Notes: a model not told the origin generated them from the sequence alone. Counted from the first letter of the stretch, positions 18,006-27,537 are shown. The stretch: 64,000 nt of DNA from Theionarchaea archaeon (GCA_018992685.1 JACVGT010000018.1:62001-126000); one strand, 5' to 3'. Made by a program: numbers and translations.

Positions 18006-18013
18006 TTTATATA
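18006..18013 (+). promoter_or_regulatory. TATA box of the micropeptide unit
   Basis: TTTATATA in an AT-rich context; predicted transcription start near 18035. No other gene follows on this strand for 440 bases, so the box seems dedicated to the small unit. Confidence 0.55.
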
Positions 18014-18134
18014 CCCCCATTGTTATGAAAGGTTGTCACTCTATGGCCAAGGGCAGATAGAAGGACATTCATCGCTTCAAACTGCAATCAAGCCAGAAAG
18101 GACATGCATCACTGGGAAATCGAGGTGATAAAAA

Positions 18135-18188
18135 ATGTCCAACAAGAAGTCTGAGAAGAAGACAGGGAAAGAAAAAAAGAAGTGCTAA
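18135..18188 (+). CDS. Lysine-rich 17-residue micropeptide
   Basis: The frame encodes MSNKKSEKKTGKEKKKC: nine lysines in seventeen residues and a single terminal cysteine. Its ATG is preceded at ideal spacing by GAGGTGAT (18123-18130). A TATA box lies at 18006-18013, giving a leader of about 100 nt that also holds an 11-codon frame (18025-18060). A GCTAAT-GTG-ATTAGC stem-loop (18184-18198) overlaps the stop codon and is followed by a T-rich tract. It may be a real micropeptide, or the region may mainly act as a small RNA. No homologue is known to me. Confidence 0.45.
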   Translation: MSNKKSEKKTGKEKKKC

Positions 18189-18246
18189 TGTGATTAGCCA
18201 ATTCTTGTTCTCTATGTAAGCTTTCTTATTCCTTTTTTTCCTTTTT
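18184..18246 (+). terminator. Stem-loop plus T-rich tract
   Basis: A perfect 6-bp inverted repeat with a 3-nt loop (18184-18198) followed by T-rich DNA (CTTTCTTATTCCTTTTTTTC then CTTTTTG, 18221-18246). T-runs terminate archaeal RNA polymerase, so this likely closes the small unit. Confidence 0.5.
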
Positions 18247-18475
18247 GAATTCCAGATACCCTCCAGCTGACTTTTATCAGGCAGATGACCCGGTTCACCT
18301 GGTTCATCATGACAGATTCTTCCTCGAATGTGTGTTGCTGGAACATCCCTCCCAGTATTTAGGCAAATAGAAGCCCAACCCTTGAAAGAAAGCCGTGAAG
18401 AGGTTCTCCTTGTTGCAGGAGACCGAAGTGAGATGTGAGCACAAACCTTAAATAGGAAGTCGCCTCTACCAACAC

Positions 18476-18688
18476 ATGCGAATCTCCAGATTCTACGGAC
18501 TGGCCATTTATAACTCCAGGGCAGAATACGTGGGCATTGTCAACGATGTCGTGCTGGATTTTGACAACGGAGAAGTCTTCGGACTAGCAGTAGGACAGGA
18601 AGCTGGAGTTCAAAACACTGCCGTCCCCTTCAAGGATGTCGTAGCAGTGGGTGATATCATCATTGTCAGGGCAAAGGGCCAGGAATAA
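18476..18688 (+). CDS. PRC-barrel domain protein
   Basis: 70 residues forming one PRC-barrel: RISRFYGLAIYNSRAEYVG, DVVLDFDNGEVFGLAVG and the closing VPFKDVVAVGDIIIV strand. Small PRC-barrel proteins are widespread in archaea, some linked to RNA metabolism or cell division (CdpB-type), but this one cannot be assigned. Leaderless, with CCTTAAATAGG about 25 nt before the ATG. Its stop abuts that of the convergent DHH gene with no spacer. Confidence 0.88.
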   Translation: MRISRFYGLAIYNSRAEYVGIVNDVVLDFDNGEVFGLAVGQEAGVQNTAVPFKDVVAVGDIIIVRAKGQE

Positions 18689-20032
18689 CTAGGACTGAGT
18701 ATAAACCTGCATAATCCTACTGATAATCTCATCTTCAAAGTTCTCAGAAAGCCTACTCAATGGAATGGCAGCACCTGCACTCATCGGGTGTCCTCCTGCT
18801 CGTCCCAGCTGATGAAAAGCTTTTCTCAGGAGTTTTCCCATGTGCAGATCTTCATTCCATGACCTGGCTGAAACATAGAGAATGTCCCCAATAATCCCAT
18901 ACACGATGACTACATCGAGACGTTGCATCTTCAGGAGAAAATCAGCCGAATTCGAGACCGCATCCCTGTAGTGGACTTTTCCAACGAAACTGAAGACCAC
19001 CCCATCTTTCACTTCCATGTTCTTGACGGCCTCCCCCATGACATTCAAGAAATCGGATGTTTCGTGACTTGGAGTTGCCCTTCTGGCCAACCCAGCCCGT
19101 TCTATCTGTGAGAGGAACTCAGTGTCAATTTTATCCTGTAGAAAATTTAGTGCTCTAATATCCTGCTCTGATATTCCTCTCCTGAACCCATTTGTGTCCA
19201 CCAGTAACCCGTAGAACAATGCAGTTCCCAGCCTTGGAGTAATCTCTATGTTGAACAATTCCAGATACTCAGTAAGAATCGTGGATGTTGCACCGACGTC
19301 CTCCCTCACATCCACGAATTTTCCCTGATAGTCAGGGAAGAGGTGGTGATCGATAACAATGTCAGGGTTAATATCCCTCGCAATGCTCGTATAATCCCAG
19401 GGACTGTGATCCACAAAAGCTGTGAGATCATATCGAGAAAAATCGGGCTGAGAATCAGGAGAAGGGGGCACCAGAATCAACTCCAGAAGGTCTACCAGGG
19501 CTTTGTTCTCCAGAAACCCAATCTGTCCTCCGTAGTACAGATCAGAGGTCACGCCCATGTTCTGAGCAACTAACTTCAGAGATAGTGCAGAGGATATGCA
19601 GTCAGGATCTGGATTATCGTGCATAATAATGGCCATTGTGGTGCCCGACTGGAGAGCCTTTTGCAGGAGGTCTTTTCTCTTCTTTTTCTCCACATACTCA
19701 ATCTGACTATAACATTCGCAGGCCATCATTTCCTCTGTGGGTATGATATGATCAGCCCCCAGGTCAACACTGCCACGCTCACTGTGGACAATGATAATGT
19801 AGGCATTGGGGGCATGGTTCCTCACTTCCTCGGAAGACACTGATCTGTCCAGAATCACAACGACAGCGGCCTCCTGTAGCCCGATAGTCTGCCATAGGAC
19901 GTGATCACCAGGATCACCTTTCACCGCACTATATCCTTCTTTTTCGAGTATGTCGCCTTCTGGATCTACAATTTTGAATCGTGATTCTTTCTTCAAGAGA
20001 AGACGTCCAATCCAGCCGCATCCCAGCATCAC
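18689..20032 (-). CDS. DHH-family phosphoesterase with N-terminal TrkA-N-like domain
   Basis: The start is placed at the GTG at 20032 (ATG at 20029 equally possible), 26 nt from a TATTTAAA box; the frame is open to 20134 but would include the promoter. The N-terminal 110 residues form a Rossmann fold (MLGCGWIGRLLL, IVDPEGD) like TrkA-N nucleotide-binding domains. The rest has the DHH motifs: NPDPDCISSALSL, FVDHSP, the eponymous IDHH, and the C-terminal DHHA1 segment GRAGGHPMSAGA. Such proteins hydrolyse small phosphodiesters such as oligoribonucleotides or cyclic dinucleotides. A Rossmann module in front suggests nucleotide sensing. Divergent from the coiled-coil gene. Confidence 0.88.
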   Translation of the reverse strand: MMLGCGWIGRLLLKKESRFKIVDPEGDILEKEGYSAVKGDPGDHVLWQTIGLQEAAVVVILDRSVSSEEVRNHAPNAYIIIVHSERGSVDLGADHIIPTEEMMACECYSQIEYVEKKKRKDLLQKALQSGTTMAIIMHDNPDPDCISSALSLKLVAQNMGVTSDLYYGGQIGFLENKALVDLLELILVPPSPDSQPDFSRYDLTAFVDHSPWDYTSIARDINPDIVIDHHLFPDYQGKFVDVREDVGATSTILTEYLELFNIEITPRLGTALFYGLLVDTNGFRRGISEQDIRALNFLQDKIDTEFLSQIERAGLARRATPSHETSDFLNVMGEAVKNMEVKDGVVFSFVGKVHYRDAVSNSADFLLKMQRLDVVIVYGIIGDILYVSARSWNEDLHMGKLLRKAFHQLGRAGGHPMSAGAAIPLSRLSENFEDEIISRIMQVYTQS

Positions 20033-20054
20033 ATAGACGGGAACCACCAATGTC

Positions 20055-20075
20055 TTTAAATAGAAGCATTTATAA
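20055..20075. promoter_or_regulatory. Back-to-back TATA boxes of divergent genes
   Basis: TTTAAATA at 20055-20062 serves the minus-strand DHH gene (start 20032), and TTTATAA at 20069-20075 serves the plus-strand coiled-coil gene (GTG at 20100, 28 nt away). Only 6 bases separate the boxes, so use of one may exclude the other. Confidence 0.55.
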
Positions 20076-20099
20076 CTCTTTCTAGAAGAGGTAGTTTCT

Positions 20100-20978
20100 G
20101 TGAACCAAACCGAATTTCCGCACATGGAGAACACTATCCGTCAGTTGCGCGAGAGGCTGGAAACGCTTAACGCAGAGATACGGGAACTCGTGAAAGAACG
20201 TGATGAACGAAATACCAAGGTTTCAGAGTTTTCTAAGGAAGCAAAGGAGAACAAAGCACTGAGAGATGAAATCAACGAGAGAGTCAAAGAGGATGTTGAA
20301 CTGAGAAAAGAAGCCCTTGAGAAGATTAGAAGTCTGAATAAGGACATTGAAGCTCTCAAAACAGAAAGAGAAGACCTGTACGCTGCCATGGAGAAGAGCA
20401 AGATGAAACCTCGAAACCCCACCGCACTGCGAGAGGAAATTGAGAAAATGGAATGGAAACTGGTGACCAGTGTGCTCAGCCTAAAGAAAGAGAATCAACT
20501 GGTGGATCTCATTGAACAGAACACGAAGGTTCTTGAGTTGTCAGAGAAGGTTGACAAGATCAGGAAACATATGAAAGCCATTTACGAAGAGAAGTCAGAA
20601 TTGAAAGAGAAACTGACAGAACTTAACGAGAGAATAAAAGAAGTTAGGGGGGAATCCGAAAAGTACCATCAACGCATGCTATATGCCTACCAAAGAGCTA
20701 ACGAGATCAAGAAAGAGGCAGATTCCTATCACAATCAGTTCGTGGAGAGAAAGGAGGAACGAGACAAAGTATTTAAGGACTACAGGGAATTGATTGATAG
20801 GAAGGAAAAGATGATGAGCACACTCCGGGAAGAGAAGATCAGAAAGAAGGTGGAGGCGATCAGAGAACGTGACGAATTGCTGCGCAGTAGGGCTAAAAAA
20901 ATCTTAGAGGAGTTCAGAAAAGGGAAAAAGCTGAATACTGAAGAGTTCCGAATTCTTCAGGAGGGTGGCTTGTTGTGA
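20100..20978 (+). CDS. Archaeal coiled-coil protein (COG1340-like)
   Basis: 292 residues, almost entirely Glu/Lys/Arg-rich heptads (for example RQLRERLETLNAEIRELVKE) with no membrane segment, ending in the conserved LEEFRKGKKLNTEEF(R)ILQ-type tail. This matches the abundant archaeal coiled-coil family COG1340, whose role is unknown. Leaderless GTG start. It overlaps the DUF373 gene by 4 nt, a pairing that suggests a membrane-linked function. Confidence 0.85.
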   Translation: MNQTEFPHMENTIRQLRERLETLNAEIRELVKERDERNTKVSEFSKEAKENKALRDEINERVKEDVELRKEALEKIRSLNKDIEALKTEREDLYAAMEKSKMKPRNPTALREEIEKMEWKLVTSVLSLKKENQLVDLIEQNTKVLELSEKVDKIRKHMKAIYEEKSELKEKLTELNERIKEVRGESEKYHQRMLYAYQRANEIKKEADSYHNQFVERKEERDKVFKDYRELIDRKEKMMSTLREEKIRKKVEAIRERDELLRSRAKKILEEFRKGKKLNTEEFRILQEGGLL

Positions 20979-22069
20979 AGGAAAAGAAGGATATTCTGGT
21001 TATAAGTGTGGACCGCGACGATGATCTGGGCAGAAAAGCAGCATTGAAAGGCCCTATCGTTGGGAGAGAAAAGGTCCTGGATGCTGCCATGAAGCTGGGT
21101 CTGGCAGATCCCACTGACTCTGATACTAATGTTCTGTTCAGGGCAGTCAAAGTCAGAGATGAGTGGGCAGAATCTGCCGGGAAGATTGAAGTTGCAGCCG
21201 TTACGGGAGATGGAAAAGTAGGAGTCACATCTGACGTTAAGATTGGAGATCAGCTGGATGCAGTACTCAAATCGTTTAAGGCAGATGGAGTCATCCTGGT
21301 CACTGATGGAAAAGAAGATGAGTTTATTGAGCCAGTTGTCCGGTCGAAGACGCAGATTTTGTCTGTGGACAGGATCATTGTGCAGCAGTCTGAAGAACTG
21401 GAAACCCAGTACTTCATTTTGCAGGAATATCTGCACAACCTCATGGAAGATAGGAAGGTTTCTGGTCTGGTGTTTGGGCTTCCCGGATTGTGGGTTATGG
21501 CCTTCTGTCTGGCTAGATATTTCGAACGGTCTGAGATCTTATATGCTATTGGTGCGTTCACAGGGTTCTATTTTTTCTCCCGAGGATTTGGCATTGATAA
21601 GATACTATCAGAGGAACTGGCACCAGGCAAATTCAGTATCTTCACGTACCTGGCAGCCATTCTTCTGGCCTTTGTGGGAGTGTCCAATGTGTGGCAGCAT
21701 GCTCCAAGTACCTGGCAGGAAGTCCAACTCTTCAGGGTGCTGCAGTTATACATCTACGCCAATCCCTGGATTCCCCTGGCTGTTTTTGTAGCCCTGGCAG
21801 GTAAAACCATTGATGCCTATGCGCACAGCGCAACTACTGAGTCTGAAGAATCCCCTCCTAGACCTGTCATGTGGTACTATTTGCGTGTGTGGGGATTTGC
21901 CACCTCTCTGTTCTTCCTGCTGTACCAGGTGGCCAACTATGTCGTGGGAGTGATTTCCTTTGATGAGCTGTCAATGACCGCTATCATAGCCATGTTCTTT
22001 GCTCTGACAGTCTGGGTCATATCATACCGTCAAGAGGGAAAGGCAGAGGTCGGGACAGCAGTGACCTAG
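20975..22069 (+). CDS. DUF373 family membrane protein
   Basis: 364 residues, GTG start in a GTGA overlap with the coiled-coil gene. The soluble N-terminal half begins with the family signature ILVISVDRDDDLGRKAALKG and has GREKVLDAAMKLGLADPTDSD. The C-terminal half has about five to six transmembrane segments. DUF373 is conserved across archaea with unknown function. Confidence 0.92.
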   Translation: MKEKKDILVISVDRDDDLGRKAALKGPIVGREKVLDAAMKLGLADPTDSDTNVLFRAVKVRDEWAESAGKIEVAAVTGDGKVGVTSDVKIGDQLDAVLKSFKADGVILVTDGKEDEFIEPVVRSKTQILSVDRIIVQQSEELETQYFILQEYLHNLMEDRKVSGLVFGLPGLWVMAFCLARYFERSEILYAIGAFTGFYFFSRGFGIDKILSEELAPGKFSIFTYLAAILLAFVGVSNVWQHAPSTWQEVQLFRVLQLYIYANPWIPLAVFVALAGKTIDAYAHSATTESEESPPRPVMWYYLRVWGFATSLFFLLYQVANYVVGVISFDELSMTAIIAMFFALTVWVISYRQEGKAEVGTAVT

Positions 22070-22548
22070 AGGTCAATAGGTTCTTTTTCTACTATTTCTG
22101 AAGCTGAAAGCACAGCAATACCCACTTTCTTATCTATAATCTCAACGAGCACCACTTTGTCTGGGTTTTCCAGGTCCACGGGATTTCCCATTGTCTTTAC
22201 GATCTGAGCACCCACTTTCCGTTCTATTTCCATGCTAGGTATGGGAAATCCACGTCTCTTACAGCGTACTGCAAACGTTTCTCCTTGACCTAGCTTCTTC
22301 TCTGCAAGGCAAAGCGTTCTCTCAAGAATTACAGCAAGATCTGCACGCATGAAGTCATCAAGAGGAATTACTCTGCATATGGCCGTTGTCTCATAGGATC
22401 GAACCTGCTGAAGAGCTTCCTCATCTGCCTCTATCAGAAAGAGTCCCCTGTACCTCGTTCTGATGATTCTGCAGTTCTCCACTGCCCATTGGATTTCCCA
22501 CATGCCGTCATACTGGCGGTTCACAGGAGTGGTCACCATGAAGTACAT
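22066..22548 (-). CDS. THUMP-domain RNA-binding protein (TAN1-like)
   Basis: The start is set at the ATG at 22548 (ATG 22539 also possible); the open frame to 22593 has no better signal. The 160-residue protein has the THUMP pattern: a strand with RYRGLFLIEAD, then LGQGETFAVRCKRRG and the KVGAQIV helix followed by NPVDLENPDKVVLVEI. THUMP binds the tRNA acceptor end; TAN1-like proteins help make N4-acetylcytidine in tRNA. It lies 51 nt downstream of DP2 and is probably co-transcribed. Confidence 0.82.
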   Translation of the reverse strand: MYFMVTTPVNRQYDGMWEIQWAVENCRIIRTRYRGLFLIEADEEALQQVRSYETTAICRVIPLDDFMRADLAVILERTLCLAEKKLGQGETFAVRCKRRGFPIPSMEIERKVGAQIVKTMGNPVDLENPDKVVLVEIIDKKVGIAVLSASEIVEKEPIDL

Positions 22549-22599
22549 ACCCAAGGAAGGGGCTCCTCCATTAAAAGAGTTGTGTTTTGGCACAGACCA

Positions 22600-25500
22600 T
22601 CAAATGAAATCACTGAGATGCAGCTGCTTCTGGGTTTCATGGAACATCAACTCAATCTCGTGTTCCACGAGATCAATTCGCTGTTTCACATAGCTTGATA
22701 TGTCATACTTTTCCACCAGATCTTGGGAGATCTGTAAGTATTTTTCAATCGAACCTCTTGATATGGTGAGAATGACATTTCCTCTGCACCGAGGGCACAC
22801 ACCTGTGAGAGGTACTCTCCTGAACTTCTTGTTGCAGGTTGTGCATCTGAACCCCTGCTTTGAAAAAGAGCGCAGATTTCCTATCATATCAGGTATAAAA
22901 TGAGATTTTATTAATCTTTCTGCGGTATCATCAATGTCTACTGCCCGTACCCTCCGTGCAATCTCTAGCTGGGCTGAAATCTTATCTTTCATGGCTCCCA
23001 GCGTCTTGTAGGAACTTTCTGGCGGTCCTTGCGATATATCAGAGGTGGGATGGGTCACCTTGAACCCCTGATACTGGGCAGGAGTGCCCAGTCTGTCTTT
23101 GACCGTTTCCACGTGCACAGCTGAAGGAGACACAATCTCCGAGCTGTACAGCTCCATTGGATACTGTGACACGATGTCAAGATCGTGGGCTTCTTTATCC
23201 ACCTCGCGAGGATCAATCTTGGTAGTCAAGACAAGGGGTGCATCCATTTTGCCCCCTCTCTTCTCCGGGAGGTAGTACACAGAGAAATTCAGAAGAGCAT
23301 CCAGGGCCACGATGATGGCATCTTCATCCCCATCGCAGTTCCGCCTCTTGGCAGCATGAAAATACGGATGGGCGTACCCCACCTTTGCATCGACAAATCC
23401 GATGATCCTTCCAAGCACACCTGCAGAGGTGTGGGGAGCGAGCCCAATGACGAGGTGGCCGAGAAGATCCTTTCCGGAGTGGACATTATAGAAAGGAGGA
23501 AGCTTGTAATGCCTCTCCAACAGCTGGTCTAAGAACTGAGTCACCCTGATCAGGTAGGGAATGGCATTCCTTGAGATGATTATGTCCTGGACATTGAGTT
23601 CCACCACCTGAGTCTCATGTTCCAGAGGGTTTCCCAGATAGTCGGTGGTATACCCCAGCTTTCTCAATTCCTCCAGTGATACTCCTATTTCCTGCGGAGT
23701 GAAATGTGTTAGTGGGAGATCAGTTGCATCAAATCGAATAGTGCCATCTTTAAACACATATACCTTGTTTCGAGCTCTGAGAACACCTTTCATCACGGGT
23801 TCAGGGAATTTATATGCTGACGTCATTCCGATTACTCCTTTTACCTGTTCGGGCACCTTCTCATTAATCTGACCTAATTCATCAGCTATATTGACTTTCT
23901 TTCTGGAATACAGTTGGAGTGGTAAATTACACGCAGGACACAGGTCATATTCAGTCTTGATTTTGTCTACTGAACAAGATCTATTGATGCAGGTCTTGAA
24001 AAGCTCCGTTACTGATCCACATTTCGGACAGGTCCGTTTGTAGGTGATCTCTCCGCAGCGAGGGCACTCCAGGTTGACCACGTCCACTTCAATGACATGA
24101 TGACCTGCCTTCACCATGTTCCTGGTTTTTCCTCCATGAGTTCCCACGGGGAAGAGCGCGTGGACAGGGGGAGACATGACCCTGTATTTGCTCTTCTCTG
24201 GTCTGCCCATTCTCACACCCACAGTGTAAACGCATTTTGCTCTGACGGGGAATCCTGCCATCTTGCTGACAGCCTCCAGGACGGGGAGGTCTGGGCTGAA
24301 CGTCTCTTCATTCAGACAGGCAAAAAAAGCAGGAGATTCAATAGTGAGTTGATCCTCCCTGACCCTGTGGGGGACTCCAAGGACTTCAAGAATGTCCTTT
24401 ATCTGGGGGGAATAGGTTCTCTTGTCCCAGGTGACCAGCGCCAGTAGCTCCTCCTTCTCCAGGTAGTTCCAGGAGTAGGTGTACTTGGGATGGAGAGGGC
24501 ATTTGTGCTCTCTGCTGATGGCCAACGCTTCCTCTTCACTCACAGAATGCGGGTCTACCTCGACGGGAACCTCCTGTATCCACCACTCTTCTACGTATCC
24601 CGAAGGGAGAACGACATGACTGTTCTGCAGAAAATCTCCATATGATATCAAAGCATCTCCCATGTACAGAATCTCATCAATCTCCTCTTTGGACGCTTCT
24701 GCCTGTTCATACGTCTCAAGCCTGACCACATCTCCATTCTTTAATAAGACGGTAGGGCCTTCAATTGAATCCACCGGTGCTGCAGCAGTGGCTTTTCCAG
24801 GCCGCTCCGTCTTCAACTGAGTCCCTGTGGCAATGAACCCGCTGCACACTGACATGGTGGCAGGATGTATTCCCCAGGCCCCCAGTCCCGTGTTTCTGGA
24901 GCGTCCCAGCCGAATGCGGAACCCGCCTCTTCGCATGGGATATGAGAAGACAGGTCGTCCTGCAATAACATCTTTCAAGTACTTCTCATTGGCAGAAATC
25001 ACCGTGGCATCCTGTACTGACACTGTATGGAGATCTTTCAACCATTCCCAGTCAGGAATATTAAACTTAACTGCATATTTATAGACTTTCTTGCTTTTCT
25101 GGATAACACTCTCTGCCAGAGCCAGGATAGCACCTCCGCGAACCCTGTCGGTCTCGATTCGCTCCATATTCCGGTGCCCAGACACCTCTTCTTTCTCTGT
25201 GGGTTCTCCCGTTATTTCAACAGGGACATGTGTCAGGGCTTCCCGGGTTTCATCAGGAGTTGGAAAATACTGGAGACGAGTAATCCTGTTATATAACTCC
25301 ATTTCCTCGATATACCGTTCAATTTCATCCTGAGAAGCCTTGAACGCATCAAGGTGGAGTTTTCGCCTGATATAATCTCCCAGTAGTACCACAAGGGCAG
25401 CAGCAGTCCCTCCTGCGCTCCTGATGGGACCTGCAAAGTAGACTGCCAAGTACTTGGTGCCATCAAAATTGGATTTGATCTTGACCTTGGCAATCCCCTC

Positions 25501-25836
25501 CAAGGGAGCTGCCACAATTCCCTCTGTGAGAATCGCCAGTGAGGTTCTGATGCACTGCTCTGCAGTCTTCTCTCCCTGGAAATCTGATTCGATGATCTGG
25601 TCAATGACCTTCAGTGCGATATCTTCCCGGGAGAATCCTTCTCTATCAAGAGTTCGGACAGTATCAGCAATCCCCCGGGGACCTACCAGACTCTCCACTC
25701 TATCTGCCATGTCTTTAGCCCGGGGAATTTCCACATGCGGCGAAGGGTCTTTCCACTGTCTCCGGGCATTTCCAGCCACCACATATAGCTCTTCCAGCTG
25801 CTCTTCCAACAGTGAAAAGTATTGTTCAGGCTCCAA
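22600..25836 (-). CDS. polC: DNA polymerase D large subunit DP2
   Basis: The catalytic subunit of archaeal PolD, 1078 residues. Visible landmarks: the N-terminal KYLAVYFAGPIRSAGGTAAA segment, the zinc-binding CPRCGEITYKRTCPKCGS region, the active-site loop RNCDGDEDAI, and a C-terminal zinc site (CTTCNKKF, CPRCRGNV). The length is slightly short for the family and no intein interrupts the active site. It overlaps the DP1 gene by 11 bp. With rfcS elsewhere in the window, this is core replication machinery. Confidence 0.97.
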   Translation of the reverse strand: MEPEQYFSLLEEQLEELYVVAGNARRQWKDPSPHVEIPRAKDMADRVESLVGPRGIADTVRTLDREGFSREDIALKVIDQIIESDFQGEKTAEQCIRTSLAILTEGIVAAPLEGIAKVKIKSNFDGTKYLAVYFAGPIRSAGGTAAALVVLLGDYIRRKLHLDAFKASQDEIERYIEEMELYNRITRLQYFPTPDETREALTHVPVEITGEPTEKEEVSGHRNMERIETDRVRGGAILALAESVIQKSKKVYKYAVKFNIPDWEWLKDLHTVSVQDATVISANEKYLKDVIAGRPVFSYPMRRGGFRIRLGRSRNTGLGAWGIHPATMSVCSGFIATGTQLKTERPGKATAAAPVDSIEGPTVLLKNGDVVRLETYEQAEASKEEIDEILYMGDALISYGDFLQNSHVVLPSGYVEEWWIQEVPVEVDPHSVSEEEALAISREHKCPLHPKYTYSWNYLEKEELLALVTWDKRTYSPQIKDILEVLGVPHRVREDQLTIESPAFFACLNEETFSPDLPVLEAVSKMAGFPVRAKCVYTVGVRMGRPEKSKYRVMSPPVHALFPVGTHGGKTRNMVKAGHHVIEVDVVNLECPRCGEITYKRTCPKCGSVTELFKTCINRSCSVDKIKTEYDLCPACNLPLQLYSRKKVNIADELGQINEKVPEQVKGVIGMTSAYKFPEPVMKGVLRARNKVYVFKDGTIRFDATDLPLTHFTPQEIGVSLEELRKLGYTTDYLGNPLEHETQVVELNVQDIIISRNAIPYLIRVTQFLDQLLERHYKLPPFYNVHSGKDLLGHLVIGLAPHTSAGVLGRIIGFVDAKVGYAHPYFHAAKRRNCDGDEDAIIVALDALLNFSVYYLPEKRGGKMDAPLVLTTKIDPREVDKEAHDLDIVSQYPMELYSSEIVSPSAVHVETVKDRLGTPAQYQGFKVTHPTSDISQGPPESSYKTLGAMKDKISAQLEIARRVRAVDIDDTAERLIKSHFIPDMIGNLRSFSKQGFRCTTCNKKFRRVPLTGVCPRCRGNVILTISRGSIEKYLQISQDLVEKYDISSYVKQRIDLVEHEIELMFHETQKQLHLSDFI

Positions 25837-27337
25837 AGTCCATCACCAGCATATTGTAGGTTTTCAGATTCAGGAGGGGAACCTTGCACGGCGTGGGTTT
25901 AATATTCCGGGTCTTCTGGTATTCCGATTGTTCCATCCAGCAACCCGCGTTCAACACTGTGGTCCCTCTATAGTTCTGGTACGAATTGACATGAATATGT
26001 CCAGTCACAAACACGTCCGGCACGTCCTCTATCACCAGCAAGTCCTCTTCAGAGGGAGCCATGGGCACATTTCCGTACATGGGACAGAGATGTCTTTTCT
26101 TCAGCATTTCAACCATGGGAACAGACGCATCATCATGCTCCTTCTGGAGAGCCAGAAAGTCGAAGAGACTCCCTCCGTGGTACAGCAGAACCTTCACTGA
26201 GTGTAGATCCAGGAAGCAGGGGTTGCCCACCATTCTCACATTCTCCATACTGTACAGATCGGGGGCATATTCTTCCAGAATGGGGAGCTGGGGCTCTGCA
26301 ATGCGTGTCGCATCGTGATTTCCAGGTGCCAATATCAAGGTGATATGAGAAGGAATTAATTTCAAGAGAGTTGCCAGGTTCCGGTACTGCTCCATGATGT
26401 CTGGGATGACCAGATCGTTCTCCTGGCCAGGATAGATGCCCACGCCATCCACCAGGTCTCCCACCACCAGGAGGTATTGAATCTTGCGGGCAATTTCTGC
26501 CCGGTGATCATATTTCAGGTTCAACCAGCGAATGAACCTGAGGAATGCCTTCTCCATGAAACTGCTGCTTCCTACATGAAGATCAGAAGTGACAGCCACC
26601 CAGATATCCTCTTCACTGTGGTTGGGTTCCCGTCCTGGAATGTCCGGAAATTCCAGATGATTAACAAAAATAATATCTTGCCCCAGGATTCCCGAGACAC
26701 CCACCACTTCATCGGTGAGAATGGTCCGGGCTTGCTCAGCCAGCGTTTCATTCCTACTGTGGAGCAGTGCTTTTATGGAGTCAGTCTCATCCTCAAGAGT
26801 CAGAATCGTGTGTCCATTGCGGGTAGTTCCACAGTCTGTTACTATGCCAACTGTTTTCACCATATCTTTGATCTTCATTTTCTTCACCACGGACAGTGGC
26901 TGGAAATCACGCATGGTGGGCTTAGCTCGAAACATTCGAGACAATTTGCGGTACCGGCTTCGGAACATGTCCACGAAGTTCTTGCAGGTCCCTTCAGACA
27001 GAACTTTTCGGGTAACATCCTTGATGATCCTGAAGTCATGATCGGCAGTGAGCGGGGTGGCGGGGACAAATTCGTCAAGAGGCAAATTCTCCCCCGTATA
27101 TTCAAAGGTTGCTTCTGCTTCAACCTGTGGGTAAAAGAATGAATCAATATGATCTCTTCCTACGAATGTGACGTTTCTCTTCTTGAGATATTCAATGAAT
27201 TCATCCAATTTGGTGGATTCCTGCGTGGCCAGCACTTCGACAGAATCTGTGGTTAGAAAGAGGTTGTTCCTGTTGAATTTCTCATTTATTATCCCTATGG
27301 AAGACGAAGTTTCAATCATTGTATCATCTGTATCCAA
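25826..27337 (-). CDS. polB: DNA polymerase D small subunit DP1 (proofreading exonuclease)
   Basis: 503 residues. An OB-fold region (about 150-220, including GIVTDCGTTRNGHTILTLED) precedes the Mre11-like calcineurin phosphoesterase domain: SDLHVGS, VVGDLVDG, GNHDATR and GHIHVNS, all metal ligands intact, so the 3'-5' exonuclease should be active. The first start is a TTG at 27337; an ATG six codons on (27319) is the alternative. First gene of the DP1-DP2-THUMP operon. A GTATATAC element near 27369 may be the promoter. Confidence 0.96.
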   Translation of the reverse strand: MDTDDTMIETSSSIGIINEKFNRNNLFLTTDSVEVLATQESTKLDEFIEYLKKRNVTFVGRDHIDSFFYPQVEAEATFEYTGENLPLDEFVPATPLTADHDFRIIKDVTRKVLSEGTCKNFVDMFRSRYRKLSRMFRAKPTMRDFQPLSVVKKMKIKDMVKTVGIVTDCGTTRNGHTILTLEDETDSIKALLHSRNETLAEQARTILTDEVVGVSGILGQDIIFVNHLEFPDIPGREPNHSEEDIWVAVTSDLHVGSSSFMEKAFLRFIRWLNLKYDHRAEIARKIQYLLVVGDLVDGVGIYPGQENDLVIPDIMEQYRNLATLLKLIPSHITLILAPGNHDATRIAEPQLPILEEYAPDLYSMENVRMVGNPCFLDLHSVKVLLYHGGSLFDFLALQKEHDDASVPMVEMLKKRHLCPMYGNVPMAPSEEDLLVIEDVPDVFVTGHIHVNSYQNYRGTTVLNAGCWMEQSEYQKTRNIKPTPCKVPLLNLKTYNMLVMDFGA

Positions 27338-27421
27338 ACATACTTTTTCCTATTTTCATGAATTCGCAGTATATACGGAGGTTAGAATACTTTTAAAGGT
27401 TAATATAATCATACGGCTTAA

Positions 27422-27511
27422 ATGCCTCATTTACTTCATAAAATGGATTCTCCTTTTTCACATGTGAGACGCACGATGCTTCCCAGTCATGTTACTGATA
27501 GTGAAAAATGA
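27422..27511 (+). CDS. Possible leaderless micro-ORF
   Basis: A 29-codon frame (start MPHLLHKMDSPF) whose ATG lies 27 nt after TTTTAAAG (27391-27398). Composition is His/Ser-rich and not diagnostic. Support is only the promoter spacing. Confidence 0.2.
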   Translation: MPHLLHKMDSPFSHVRRTMLPSHVTDSEK

Positions 27512-27537
27512 AAGAAAGAGGTGAAAAAAGACAGAGA

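Larger units (their letters stand above)
17686..18475. other. 790-base intergenic region with one internal transcription unit
   Basis: The first 300 bases are AT-rich with no ORF; they contain a CATTCG-TTA-CGAATG hairpin (17776-17790), whose ACGAATGAT end is repeated from 17722-17730. From 18006 to about 18246 lies a compact unit: TATA box, micropeptide ORF, stem-loop and T-rich tract, described separately. The rest, up to the PRC-barrel promoter near 18448, holds nothing I can identify. Confidence 0.6.

Noticed and set aside
18120..18150. GTGATAA and CTGA resembling C/D-box RNA elements
   Set aside because: The C-like box does not match RTGATGA and no terminal stem is seen; the same bases serve as a ribosome site.
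20100..20978. Coiled-coil protein as an SMC/Rad50 fragment
   Set aside because: No ATPase head motifs and a length typical of the free-standing COG1340 family.
25454..26200. 248-codon plus-strand ORF over the DP1/DP2 junction
   Set aside because: Shadow of the two polymerase genes, which are unambiguous on the other strand.
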